A stretch of 64,000 nt of DNA from JAOPZW01 sp963851295 (GTDB taxonomy: Bacteria > Actinomycetota > Thermoleophilia > Solirubrobacterales > Solirubrobacteraceae). Of this stretch, positions 48,996 to 57,867 are shown one piece after another. Numbering within the stretch: the stretch's first letter is position 1; each line of letters begins with the position of its first letter. The position numbers were made by a program, and so were the translations under genes. The notes below the pieces were generated by a model, which searched no databases, was not told the origin of the DNA, and worked only from the letters and a program-made list of their open reading frames with translations. The stretch covers positions 124,001 through 188,000 of the forward strand of contig CAWKOS010000004.1 in NCBI GenBank assembly GCA_963851295.1, given 5' to 3'.

Positions 48996-49024
48996 CTCAA
49001 GGCCCCTGGACATTCGTCCGATCA
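48996..49024 (+). promoter_or_regulatory. Sigma-28-type promoter for the glycosylation operon
   Basis: CTCAAG (48996-49001), 15 bases, TCCGATCA (49017-49024), then 13 bases to the ATG at 49038, with AAAGGGGG in between. It begins nine bases after the previous stop. Confidence 0.6.
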
Positions 49025-49037
49025 AAAGGGGGATCCG

Positions 49038-51806
49038 ATGTCCCCCCGCATCCTTCTGACCTCGTTCGGCTTCAACGACCCGGGCGGCGGCACCACCGTG
49101 CCCCGAGTCGTCTCCAAGGAGCTCGCCCGCCGCGGCTGGGAGGTCACCGTCTTCCACGCGGCCACCGCGCCCGATCCGGCCGGCGGGCCCTACAGCGTGC
49201 GCGAGTCCGAGGAAGACGGCGTGCGCCTCGTCGCCGTCCACAACCGCCCGCACGGCCTGTGGGACCTCGGCAACCCGCTGCGCGAGATCGACGACCCCGC
49301 GATCACGCGGGCCTTCGCCGAGACGCTCGACCGCGTGCGCCCCGACGTCGTGCACTTCCACAACCTGCACAACCTCGGCGCGGCGCTGATCGACGTCGCC
49401 GCCGCCCGCGGCCTGCCCTCCTACTTCTCCACGCACAACTACTGGCTCGTCTGCCCGCGCGCCTACCTGATGACCGGCGAGGGCGCCATCTGCCCGGGGC
49501 CGGGCGACGGGGGCGACTGCGCGTCGTGCGTCGGGTCGCCGGACCGGCCGGGGCACCGCGAGCGCCTGGGCTCGATCCGCGAGCGCTTCACCCGCGGCGT
49601 CGACGTCTGCCTCGCCGTCTCGGACGCCATGCGCGCGACGCTCGTCGCCCAGGGCTATCCGGCCGAGATGATCGACGTCGTGCGCCAGTCGGTGCCGGCG
49701 ACCGACGACGTCTGGGCGCGGCTGGGCTCCACGCGCGCGCCCGGGCGGTCGGGCGAGCGCCTGACCGTCGCCTTCTTCGGCTCCGCCTACGGCCACAAGG
49801 GGCCCCAGCTGCTGGCCGAGGCCGCGCAGCGCACCGAGGCGCAGCTGCGCGTGCTCATCCACGGCGAGGTCCGCCCGCCGATGGAGAAGCTCCTGCGCCG
49901 CATCGACAGCCGCGGGGTCGTCGAGGTCCGCGGCGAGTTCCGCTCCGAGCAGCTCCCCGGCCTGCTGGCCGAGGTCGACGCCGCCGTCATGCCGTCGATG
50001 TGGTGGGACTGCGCGCCGCTGGCCGCCGCCGAGTGCCTGGCCGGGCGCGTGCCGCTCGTGGCGCCCCGCCTGGGCGGCCTGGGCGAGGCCGTCCGCGACG
50101 AGGTCGACGGGCTCCTCTTCGAGGGTCTCGACGCGGGCGACCTCGCGCGCCAGCTCGATCGCCTCTCGGGCGAGGCAGGGCTCCTCGAGCGCCTGCAGGC
50201 GGGCATCGAGGCGCCGCGGCCGTTCGCCGAGTACGTCGACGAGCTCGAGGCCTACTACGCGGGCTCGCGCCCCTCGCGCGGCGTCGCGCGGCCGGCCCCG
50301 CTCGCCGTCTCCTGGCAGGGCGACCACGGCCTGCACACCAGCCTGTCGACCATCAACGACGCGGTGACCGATCGCCTGGATCGCCACGCCGTGCGCGTCC
50401 AGCGCGTGCGCCGCGACGGCGCCGTGCTCGACGCGCCGCTGCCGCACCCCGCCGACGTCGAGGTCCGCCACCAGTGGCCGCCCGACCTGCGCCCGCCGCG
50501 CTCGGGCCGCCTGGCCGTCATCCAGCCGTGGGAGTTCGGCGCGATCCCCGTCGACTGGGTCGAGCCGCTGCGCCGCGACGTCGACGAGGTCTGGGTCCCG
50601 AGCGAGCACGTGCGCGCGATGTACCTGCACGCGGGGCTCGACGCCGATCGGGTGCATGTGGTGCCGAACGGGGTCGACCTCGATCGCTTCACGCCGGACG
50701 GGCCACGCTACGAGCTCGACGACGCGCCGGGCCTGCGCTTCCTCTTCGTCGGCGGCGCGATCCAGCGCAAGGGCGTCGACGTGCTGCTCGCCGCGTGGCA
50801 GACCGCGTTCGCCGGCCGCGACGACGTCACGCTCGTCGTCAAGGACTTCGGGTCGGGCAGCATCTACCGCAACGCCGACCGCACCGCGCTGCAGGAGCTG
50901 GCCGCCTCCGGCGCCGCGCCGCGCGTCGTGCACCTCGACGCCGACCTCTCCGGCGACGACCTCGCCGGGCTCTACCGGTCCTGCGACGTCTTTGTGCACC
51001 CGTACCGCGGCGAGGGCTTCGCCATGCCGGTGCTCGAGGCGATGGCCAGCGGCCTGCCCGTAATCACGACCGCCGGCGGCCCGACCGACGAGTTCTGCCC
51101 GCCGACGGCCGGCTGGCGCATCGACGCCGAGCGCCGCGCAATGCCCGGCGGGCGTGTCGACAGCTTCGAGACGGCCGGCGAGCCGTGGATGCTCGAGCCG
51201 AGCGTCGATCACCTCGTCGCGCTGCTGCGCGAGGCGGCGGAGACGACCGCCGACGAGCGCGCCGCCCGCGGCGCCGCGGGCCGCTCGGCCGCCGAGCGCT
51301 CCAGCTGGGACGTCGTCACCGCCGCCTACGCCGGGCGCGTGCGCACGCTCTCCCAGCGCCCGCTGCGCACCGCCGCCGAGCCGATCGAGGCGCTGCAGGA
51401 GGCCACCGGTACGCGCGTGCTGGCCACGCCGGCCTGGCGCGCCGACGACGACCTCGGCGCTCTGCTCGCCGCCTGGGGCGAGGCCGCCCCGGCGGGCGCC
51501 GACGCCACGCTCTTCCTCCTCGCCGACCCCGACGTCGACGGCGACCCCGGCGCGCTGCAGGCGCGCGTGATCGCCGCCGCCGATGCCGCCGGTGCCGACC
51601 TCGACAACTGCGCCGACATCGCCGTGCTGCAGCTGCACGCATACCCGGGCCGCGACGCCGCGCTGCACGCCGATGCCGATGCCTACGTCCCGCTGCACCG
51701 CGCGTGCAGCGGCCATGAGCGCCTCGCGCGGGCCGCCGGCGGCGCCATCGTCGCTCCCGAGGCGCTGCGGGCGTGGCTCGCCGCCGGCGCGAAGGTGGCC
51801 GCGTGA
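49038..51806 (+). CDS. Two-domain GT4 glycosyltransferase with C-terminal accessory module
   Basis: A 922-residue protein. Residues about 1-410 form one GT-B glycosyltransferase (GGGTTVPRVVSKELARRGWEV, VHFHNLHNLGAALI, VAFFGSAYGHKG, later MWWDCAPLAAAECLAGRVPLVA). Residues about 424-765 form a second GT4 (HVVPNGVDLDRFTPDG, FLFVGGAIQRKGVDVLL, VFVHPYRGEGFAMPVLEAMASGLPVI with the donor-binding Glu). Residues about 790-922 are a module also found in the next two proteins. Such double enzymes add two sugars in sequence. It is the first gene of the five-gene operon with a sigma-28 promoter; flagellin or another exported flagellar protein is a likely target. Confidence 0.85.
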   Translation: MSPRILLTSFGFNDPGGGTTVPRVVSKELARRGWEVTVFHAATAPDPAGGPYSVRESEEDGVRLVAVHNRPHGLWDLGNPLREIDDPAITRAFAETLDRVRPDVVHFHNLHNLGAALIDVAAARGLPSYFSTHNYWLVCPRAYLMTGEGAICPGPGDGGDCASCVGSPDRPGHRERLGSIRERFTRGVDVCLAVSDAMRATLVAQGYPAEMIDVVRQSVPATDDVWARLGSTRAPGRSGERLTVAFFGSAYGHKGPQLLAEAAQRTEAQLRVLIHGEVRPPMEKLLRRIDSRGVVEVRGEFRSEQLPGLLAEVDAAVMPSMWWDCAPLAAAECLAGRVPLVAPRLGGLGEAVRDEVDGLLFEGLDAGDLARQLDRLSGEAGLLERLQAGIEAPRPFAEYVDELEAYYAGSRPSRGVARPAPLAVSWQGDHGLHTSLSTINDAVTDRLDRHAVRVQRVRRDGAVLDAPLPHPADVEVRHQWPPDLRPPRSGRLAVIQPWEFGAIPVDWVEPLRRDVDEVWVPSEHVRAMYLHAGLDADRVHVVPNGVDLDRFTPDGPRYELDDAPGLRFLFVGGAIQRKGVDVLLAAWQTAFAGRDDVTLVVKDFGSGSIYRNADRTALQELAASGAAPRVVHLDADLSGDDLAGLYRSCDVFVHPYRGEGFAMPVLEAMASGLPVITTAGGPTDEFCPPTAGWRIDAERRAMPGGRVDSFETAGEPWMLEPSVDHLVALLREAAETTADERAARGAAGRSAAERSSWDVVTAAYAGRVRTLSQRPLRTAAEPIEALQEATGTRVLATPAWRADDDLGALLAAWGEAAPAGADATLFLLADPDVDGDPGALQARVIAAADAAGADLDNCADIAVLQLHAYPGRDAALHADADAYVPLHRACSGHERLARAAGGAIVAPEALRAWLAAGAKVAA

Positions 51807-53170
51807 AGGTGTCGGTCACCTGCGTCGTCACCGCCTACAACCACGAGCGCTTCGTGGCCGAGGCGGTCGACAGCGCACTGAGCCAGGACTACCCGGCCGA
51901 GCTGCTCGACGTCGTCGTCGTCAACGATGGATCGACCGACGGCACCCGCGCCGCGCTCGACGCGCGCTTCGGCGACGAGCCGCGGGTGACGCTCATCCAC
52001 CAGGACAACCAGGGCTTCGTCCCGGCGATGAACCGCGCGATCGGCGCCGCCACCGGCGAGCTGATCGCGATCCTCGACGGCGACGACACCTGGCCGGCCG
52101 ACAAGCTGCGCCGCCAGGTCGCGGTCCTCGACGCCCGCCCCGAGGTCGGCCTCGTCCACGGCGACATGGAGGTCGTCGACGGCGAGGGCGCGCGCCTGCA
52201 CCCGTCGTTCTTCACCTACTCGTGCTTTCAGGTGCAGCGCGGCCGCGTGCTGGGCAAGCTCGTTCGCCAGAACTTCGTGACGAGCGCGGCCATCGTGGTC
52301 CGCGCCAGCCTGCGTCACGCGTTCCACCCGATCCCCGAGGACCTCTTCTACCCCGACTGGTACGTGAGCGCCCGGATCGCCGAGCGCGCCGAGATCGACC
52401 ACGTCGACGGCGTCGTCGCGCGCTACCGAATGCACGGCGCGAACATGGGCAACGGCGCCACCGGCCGCAGCCTGTTCGAGCACATGCACAAGAACGTGCG
52501 CGTCCAGCGCTGGATGCTCGGCCACCTCGACCTGGCGCGCGAGCCGCTTTCGGACCTCGCCGAGGCCGCCGAGACGATGATCGCTCGCGCCGCGCGGGCG
52601 GCGCTCGAGCTCGAAATGCCTGCAGCGCAGGTGCTGCCGGTGTCCGGCGATCAGCGCGCCGCCGCGCGAGAGCGGGCGCGTGCGGCGCAGGAGGCGTTCG
52701 CGGCCGGGCGGATCGACGAAGCCGGCCGCACATGGGTGGCCGCGCTCGCGCTCGATCCGTGGAGCGTGGCGGCTCGTGACGGGCTCGCCCGGGCCGCGGC
52801 GCGGGCGCTCGACGTGCAGACGCGCGCCGCGATCGTGCTCGCGTTCGCCGATGAGCTGGTCGCCGCGCCCGACCTGCTGGCCGCCTACGCGAGCGCGATC
52901 GATGGCACGGCCGACGTGACCCTGCTGATCCAGGCGCCGCTCGCACGGGCGCAGACGGTCGGCCAGCAGCTTGGCCACGCGGTCGCCGAGCTCGGCCTCG
53001 ACGGGCCGTCCGCGGCCGATCTGCTGCTCTACCCGTGCGAAGACGTGGCCGCGCTGCTGGCCGCGCCGATCAGGGCCATCTACACGCGGCGCGTCGCGCC
53101 GGACGCGCTCGGCGCCCTGCCACGCGTCGACGATGCCGACCTCGATCGCCTGCGCGAGCTGGTCGCATGA
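51803..53170 (+). CDS. Family 2 glycosyltransferase with C-terminal accessory module
   Basis: A 455-residue protein. The GT2 domain (about residues 1-245) has VSVTCVVTAYNHERFVAEAVDSAL, VVVNDGSTDGTRAAL and the metal-binding IAILDGDDTWPADK (about 88-100). After a helical part with one TPR-like unit (AFAAGRIDEAGRTWVAALALDP) comes the accessory module (about 336-455: FADELVAAPDLLAAYASAIDG...). It overlaps its neighbours by four bases each, in GTGA and ATGA. The GT2 domain is very similar to that of the next protein. Confidence 0.85.
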   Translation: MKVSVTCVVTAYNHERFVAEAVDSALSQDYPAELLDVVVVNDGSTDGTRAALDARFGDEPRVTLIHQDNQGFVPAMNRAIGAATGELIAILDGDDTWPADKLRRQVAVLDARPEVGLVHGDMEVVDGEGARLHPSFFTYSCFQVQRGRVLGKLVRQNFVTSAAIVVRASLRHAFHPIPEDLFYPDWYVSARIAERAEIDHVDGVVARYRMHGANMGNGATGRSLFEHMHKNVRVQRWMLGHLDLAREPLSDLAEAAETMIARAARAALELEMPAAQVLPVSGDQRAAARERARAAQEAFAAGRIDEAGRTWVAALALDPWSVAARDGLARAAARALDVQTRAAIVLAFADELVAAPDLLAAYASAIDGTADVTLLIQAPLARAQTVGQQLGHAVAELGLDGPSAADLLLYPCEDVAALLAAPIRAIYTRRVAPDALGALPRVDDADLDRLRELVA

Positions 53171-55944
53171 CCGAGCCGCTCGTCACGTGCATCGTGACCG
53201 CCTTCAACCAGGCGGACTTCGTGCGCGCCGCGGTCGACAGCGCGCTAGGGCAGCGCGGCCTGCCGGCGGGTGCCGTCGAGCTGATCGCGGTCGACGACGG
53301 ATCCACCGACGGGACCGCCGACATCCTCGCCGGCTACGGCGACGCCCTCACCCTCGTGCGCCAGGTCGGCGAAGGCCCCACGGTCGCCATGTACAAGGCT
53401 CTCGCACACGCCCGCGGGCGTTTCATCGCGATGCTCGACGCGGACGACGCCTGGCTGTCCGACAAGCTCGCGCGCCAGCTCGACGTGCTCGAGCGCCGTC
53501 CCGAGGTCGGCCTCGTCTACGGCGAGATGGAGGTCATCGACGGCGCCGGTCGGGTCCAGCAACCGTCCTACTTCGACAGCATCGGCCAGCGCCCGGCGGT
53601 CGGCCGGGTGCTCGGGACCTTCTTGGAGCGCAACCTGGCGACGACCTCCAGCGTGATGCTTCGCGCCGATGTGGCACATGCCCTCCCGCAGGCGCCGTCG
53701 TGGGCGTGGTGCCGCGACTGGTGGCTGGCCGCGCACGCCGCCGTCGACCACGAGCTCGACTGCGTCGCCGAGCCGGTAACCCGCTATCGCCTGCACGGCA
53801 CCAACGTGAGCGTGCTGGAAGGGCCGCGACAGCACGAGAAGGCCATGGCGCTGTGGCACCGCGACCTGCGCGTCCGCCGCCACCTGATGCGCCACCTCGA
53901 CCTCGCGTCCGCTGCCGTCGCCGAGCTCGCCGGCGGGCGCGCCGAGATGGCCCGCTTCGCCAATCGGGTCGCGCAGGGCCGCCAGCAGCAGCTCGCCGAC
54001 ATCATCGAGGTCGACGACGCCGACCGCGCAGAGGCCGACGCCGCGCGTGACGAGGCCGCCGCGCTGCTGACGAGCGACCCCGCCCGCGCCGCGCAGCTCG
54101 GCACGCGCGCCTGGGCCTGCGACCCCTTCGATCGCCGCACCGACGAGCTGCTCACCGAGGCGCGCCGCCTGCTGCTGGCCGCCGGCACGCCGATCGAGCG
54201 CAGGCCGCCGCGGTCCGCCGCGCAGGCCGATCGCGTGCGCGCGCTGCGCGCGCAGCGCAGCGCGCTGGCCGCCACCGACGCGGGCACGCCCCCCGGCGAG
54301 GCGTTCCAGGCACTGCGCTCGCTGCGCCGCAACCTGGCCATCCTCGAGGGCACTGGCACGACCCGCCAGGAGCTGCTCGCCGTCGAGGAGGCAGATCGCG
54401 ACCGGGCCGTGCGCCTCGTCGCGCTGGCCCTCGACGCCGCCGACGGCGGCGACCACGCCGACGCCATCGTCCGGCTCTCCGCGGCGCTGGCGCTCGACCC
54501 CGACGACGCGCACGCGCTGGCGCGGCTCGACGACTCGCTCGCGGCGATCCAGGCCCGCCCGCAGCGCCGTCACCCTGAGGCCCGCGCCGCGTGGCAGCGC
54601 CCGCCGCTAGCCGCCTTGGACGGTGCACGCACGTTCGTCGGGCTGGCGTTGGCCGAAGAGCTCGTCGCCGACCCCGGCCTGCTCGCCGCGTGGGCCGAGG
54701 CCTTCACCGGCGATGACGACGCCACCCTGGCGATCTACGCGCCCGACGGCGACCTGCGCGCGGTGCACGGGGCGCTCACCGCCGCGCTCGAGCGCGCCGG
54801 CCTCGGTGCCGACGACGAGCGCGACCTCGCCGCGATCGTGACGCCCGCGACCGCCGAGCTCGAGGCCGCGCTTGCGCGCAGCGTCCACGCGGTGTGCTCG
54901 CGCCAGCCCGGGCCGCGCGGCTTCGGCGGGCTCCCCGCGACCGCCGACCCCGAGGCGCTGCGCGCGCTCGCCGCGCGCCGCCTCGAACACGACGGCTTCG
55001 GCCGCCCGCTCAGCGTGGCCATCAAGATCTGCCCGCCGAGCTGGGACGGCGCCGAGCGCTGGGGCGACCTGCACTTCGCCCGTGCGATCGCTGACGACCT
55101 CGAGCGTCGCGGCCATCGCCCGCTCATCCAGGTCGTCGAGGAGTGGGACGACGCCGACGGCCGCATCTGCGACGTAGCGCTGCACCTCCGCGGCCTGTAC
55201 CCCTACGTCCCGCGCCAGGGCCAGCTCAGCCTGCTGTGGACGATCAGCCACCCCGAGCTCGTCACCGCGGCCGAGTGCGACCGCTTCGACGCGGTGTTCA
55301 GCGCCTCGCCGCGCCACGCGGCCGTCGTCAGCGAGCGCACGCGCGTGCCGGTGCGCGTGCTCGAGCAGGCCACCGACCCCAGTGTCTTCTTCCCGGAGGC
55401 CGACGCCGCCCACGACCACCCGCTGCTCTTCGTGGGCAACACGCGCGGCGTTCACCGCCGGATCGTCCGCGATGCCGTCGCCACGGGCCTGCGGCCGCGC
55501 ATCTGGGGCAACGGCTGGGCGCCGTTCGTCGACGGCTCGCTCGTGGCCGGCGAGTACCTGCCCAACGACCAGGTCCGGCGCGCCTACAGCTCGGCCGGCG
55601 TCGTGCTCAACGACCACTGGGACGACATGCGCGAACAGGGCTTCGTCTCCAACCGCGTCTACGACGTGCTCGCCAGCGGCGGGGTCCTGGTCAGCGACAA
55701 TCTCGCCGAGCTGCGCGCGGCGTTCGGCGACACGGTCGCGACCTACGAGACGCCTGACGAGCTCGCCGCGCACGTCGAGCGCCTCCTCGCCGATCCCGCC
55801 GCCCGCGAGCGCATGGCGGCGCGCGGCCGCGAGCTCGTGCTCGAGCGCCACACCTTCGCCCGTCGCGTCGACGCGTTGCTCTCCGTCATCAGCGAGCAGA
55901 TGGGCTCAACGTCCACCCAACATCTGCCGATGGTGGGGGCATGA
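53167..55944 (+). CDS. GT2 / accessory module / CgeB-like glycosyltransferase fusion
   Basis: A 925-residue protein. A GT2 domain (about residues 1-250) has CIVTAFNQADFVRAAVDSAL, AVDDGSTDGT and MLDADDAWLSDK. A helical TPR-like region follows (250-480), then the accessory module (about 485-605: ALAEELVADPGLLAAWAEAFTG). The last ~310 residues resemble CgeB-type or GT4 enzymes: LFVGNTRGVHRRIVRDAV, WGNGWAPFVDG, YSSAGVVLNDHWDDMREQGFVSNRVYDVLASGG. Two transferases in one chain again suggest stepwise building of a glycan. It is coupled by four-base overlaps on both sides. Confidence 0.85.
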   Translation: MTEPLVTCIVTAFNQADFVRAAVDSALGQRGLPAGAVELIAVDDGSTDGTADILAGYGDALTLVRQVGEGPTVAMYKALAHARGRFIAMLDADDAWLSDKLARQLDVLERRPEVGLVYGEMEVIDGAGRVQQPSYFDSIGQRPAVGRVLGTFLERNLATTSSVMLRADVAHALPQAPSWAWCRDWWLAAHAAVDHELDCVAEPVTRYRLHGTNVSVLEGPRQHEKAMALWHRDLRVRRHLMRHLDLASAAVAELAGGRAEMARFANRVAQGRQQQLADIIEVDDADRAEADAARDEAAALLTSDPARAAQLGTRAWACDPFDRRTDELLTEARRLLLAAGTPIERRPPRSAAQADRVRALRAQRSALAATDAGTPPGEAFQALRSLRRNLAILEGTGTTRQELLAVEEADRDRAVRLVALALDAADGGDHADAIVRLSAALALDPDDAHALARLDDSLAAIQARPQRRHPEARAAWQRPPLAALDGARTFVGLALAEELVADPGLLAAWAEAFTGDDDATLAIYAPDGDLRAVHGALTAALERAGLGADDERDLAAIVTPATAELEAALARSVHAVCSRQPGPRGFGGLPATADPEALRALAARRLEHDGFGRPLSVAIKICPPSWDGAERWGDLHFARAIADDLERRGHRPLIQVVEEWDDADGRICDVALHLRGLYPYVPRQGQLSLLWTISHPELVTAAECDRFDAVFSASPRHAAVVSERTRVPVRVLEQATDPSVFFPEADAAHDHPLLFVGNTRGVHRRIVRDAVATGLRPRIWGNGWAPFVDGSLVAGEYLPNDQVRRAYSSAGVVLNDHWDDMREQGFVSNRVYDVLASGGVLVSDNLAELRAAFGDTVATYETPDELAAHVERLLADPAARERMAARGRELVLERHTFARRVDALLSVISEQMGSTSTQHLPMVGA

Positions 55945-56831
55945 GCATCAAGGTCGACGACACGGTGCGCGCCGAGGCGCTCGCCGCCCTGGAGCGGGGG
56001 GAGAGCGCCGAGGCCCACGAGCTGCTGCGCACCGCGCTGGCGGCGGCGACCGATCTGGAATCGCTCAACGACCTCGCCGTCATCGCCCACTCGCTGGGGC
56101 GCGCCGAAGAGGCCGAGCTCGTGCTCGCCGCCGTCCTGGCGCTCGATCCGGATCGCCAGGACGCGCAGGAGAACCTCGAAGCGCTGCGCGCCGGGCGCGG
56201 CCCGGCCGACTGGCGGCGCTCGTCGACGCTCGGCGGCGACGACCCGGGCATGTACGAGCGCGCGTTCCCCGGCATGCCGCGCCCCGACATTATGAGCGAG
56301 CACACCTCGCGCTATTCCTTCGCGCTGGGCCACGTCGGCGACCGCGACGTCCTCGACCTCGGGTGCGGCACCGGCTACGGCTCGGAGATGCTCACCTGGG
56401 CGGCGCGCTCCGTGCGCGGCTTCGACATCTGGCAGCCGCGCGACGACGAGCGCCCGCAGTGGACGGGCGGCGCCCGCCTCAACTACGGCCACGACCTTTG
56501 CACCGACCCGCTTCCGCGCGCCGACGTCGCCGTCGCGTTCGAGGTCATCGAGCACCTTCCCGACGCGCCCGCCGCCCTGCGCCTGGCCTGGGGAAGCGTC
56601 GACACGATCGTTGCGTCGTTCCCCAACCCCGTCTACCACGGGTCGTGGATGAACCAGTACCACGTCAACGACTGGACGCTGGACCAGTTCGAGCACGAGC
56701 TGCGGGCTGCCGCCGGCGCGCGCGGCGCCGGGGTGACCTTCGAGCACTATCACCAGGCGCTCAAGTCGCCGCTGCTGACCCCCGGCCGCGACCCCGAGTC
56801 CTCCTACTGGGTTGTTGTCGCGCGCGCATGA
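55941..56831 (+). CDS. TPR + SAM-dependent methyltransferase
   Basis: A 296-residue protein. The N-terminal ~75 residues are a TPR-like helical unit (LAALERGESAEAHELLRTAL...LGRAEEAELVLAAVLALDPDRQDAQENLEAL). The rest is a class I methyltransferase with motif I VLDLGCGTGYGSEML (about residue 138), AFEVIEHLPDAPAALRL and SFPNPVYHG. It may methylate the glycan built by the upstream enzymes. The N-terminal unit is also found in the next protein, with a different methyltransferase domain. Confidence 0.82.
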   Translation: MSIKVDDTVRAEALAALERGESAEAHELLRTALAAATDLESLNDLAVIAHSLGRAEEAELVLAAVLALDPDRQDAQENLEALRAGRGPADWRRSSTLGGDDPGMYERAFPGMPRPDIMSEHTSRYSFALGHVGDRDVLDLGCGTGYGSEMLTWAARSVRGFDIWQPRDDERPQWTGGARLNYGHDLCTDPLPRADVAVAFEVIEHLPDAPAALRLAWGSVDTIVASFPNPVYHGSWMNQYHVNDWTLDQFEHELRAAAGARGAGVTFEHYHQALKSPLLTPGRDPESSYWVVVARA

Positions 56832-57829
56832 GCGTCGACGCGCCGCAGCGCCTCCACCAGCGCGCGCTCGACGCGTTCGATGCCGGCGACGCGGGCGCGG
56901 CGCAAGAGCTGCTGCGCGCCGCCGTGGCCCAGCAGGTCGACCTCGAGCAGCTCAACGACCTGGCCGTCGTCGCGGCCGCGCTCGGCCAGACCGACGACGC
57001 GCGCCTGGCGCTGCGCTTCGCCGCCCTCATCGCTCCCGAGCGCGAGGACGTACGCGAGAACCTCGCCGCCCTCAACGGGCTCGACCCGCGGGCGACCTCG
57101 CACGCGCCACGCGCCGCGCTGCCGCTCGGCGAGCGGGTGCCGCCCGCGGTGGCGGCCGCGCCGGCGGGTGAGCTGCTCGCCTACTGGCGCGCGCGCCTCC
57201 TGCAGCACACCGACGACTGGTACGCCGGACTGCGGATGCTCAAGTTCCCCGAGGACCTGCGCATCTACGAGCACGTGCTGTGGATCTCCGCTCCGCAGGT
57301 CGTTGTCGAGCTCGGCACGCGCCACGGCGGCAGCGCGCTGTGGTTCCGCGACCGCCTGCGGCTGCTCGAGAGCTACGGCCGCATCACCGCGCCGCGCGTG
57401 ATCTCGATCGACATCCACATCGCCGACGCCGAGGCCGCCATCGAGTCGGCGGACCCCGCGTGGCGCGACACAATCACCCTGCTCGAGGGCGATGTGTGCG
57501 ATCCGGCGCTCGCTGAGCGCGTCGCTGCGCTCATCTCTCCCGGCGCGCCGACGTTCGTGATCGAGGATTCCGCGCACACCTACGAGACCACCATGGGCGC
57601 GCTGGCCAACTTCGCACCGCTCGTCACCCCCGGCGGCTTCATGGTCGTCGAGGATGGGTGCGTCGACGTCGAGCCGCTGCGCGTGCAAGACGACTGGCCG
57701 CGCGGCGTGCTTCCCGCTCTCCACGAGTGGCTGGAAACCGACGCCGCGGCGGATTTCGTCGCGCGACGCGATCTCGAGCTCTACGGGGTCACCTGCCACC
57801 CCGAGGGCTTTCTGCAGCGGGTTCGGTAG
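56828..57829 (+). CDS. TPR + CmcI-like methyltransferase
   Basis: A 333-residue protein. Residues 1-80 form the same TPR-like unit as in the previous protein (ALDAFDAGDAGAAQELLRAAVAQQ...LRFAALIAPEREDVRENLAALNG). Then follows a domain of the cephalosporin hydroxylase/CmcI methyltransferase family: ILKFP-like MLKFPEDLRIYEHVLW, VVELGTRHGGSALWFRDRL (about residue 157), ISIDIH and FVIEDSAHTYETTMGAL. Sugar O-methyltransferases of this family act on glycans and macrolides. It overlaps its neighbour by four bases and ends the operon. Confidence 0.82.
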   Translation: MSVDAPQRLHQRALDAFDAGDAGAAQELLRAAVAQQVDLEQLNDLAVVAAALGQTDDARLALRFAALIAPEREDVRENLAALNGLDPRATSHAPRAALPLGERVPPAVAAAPAGELLAYWRARLLQHTDDWYAGLRMLKFPEDLRIYEHVLWISAPQVVVELGTRHGGSALWFRDRLRLLESYGRITAPRVISIDIHIADAEAAIESADPAWRDTITLLEGDVCDPALAERVAALISPGAPTFVIEDSAHTYETTMGALANFAPLVTPGGFMVVEDGCVDVEPLRVQDDWPRGVLPALHEWLETDAAADFVARRDLELYGVTCHPEGFLQRVR

Positions 57830-57852
57830 CGTTAGGCCGCCAGGTCCGCGGC

Positions 57853-57858
57853 TATCAT
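57853..57858 (+). promoter_or_regulatory. Candidate housekeeping -10 box, leaderless
   Basis: TATCAT ends nine bases before the ATG at 57868. A transcript starting at or next to the start codon is predicted. Confidence 0.4.
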
Positions 57859-57867
57859 GCGGACCCG

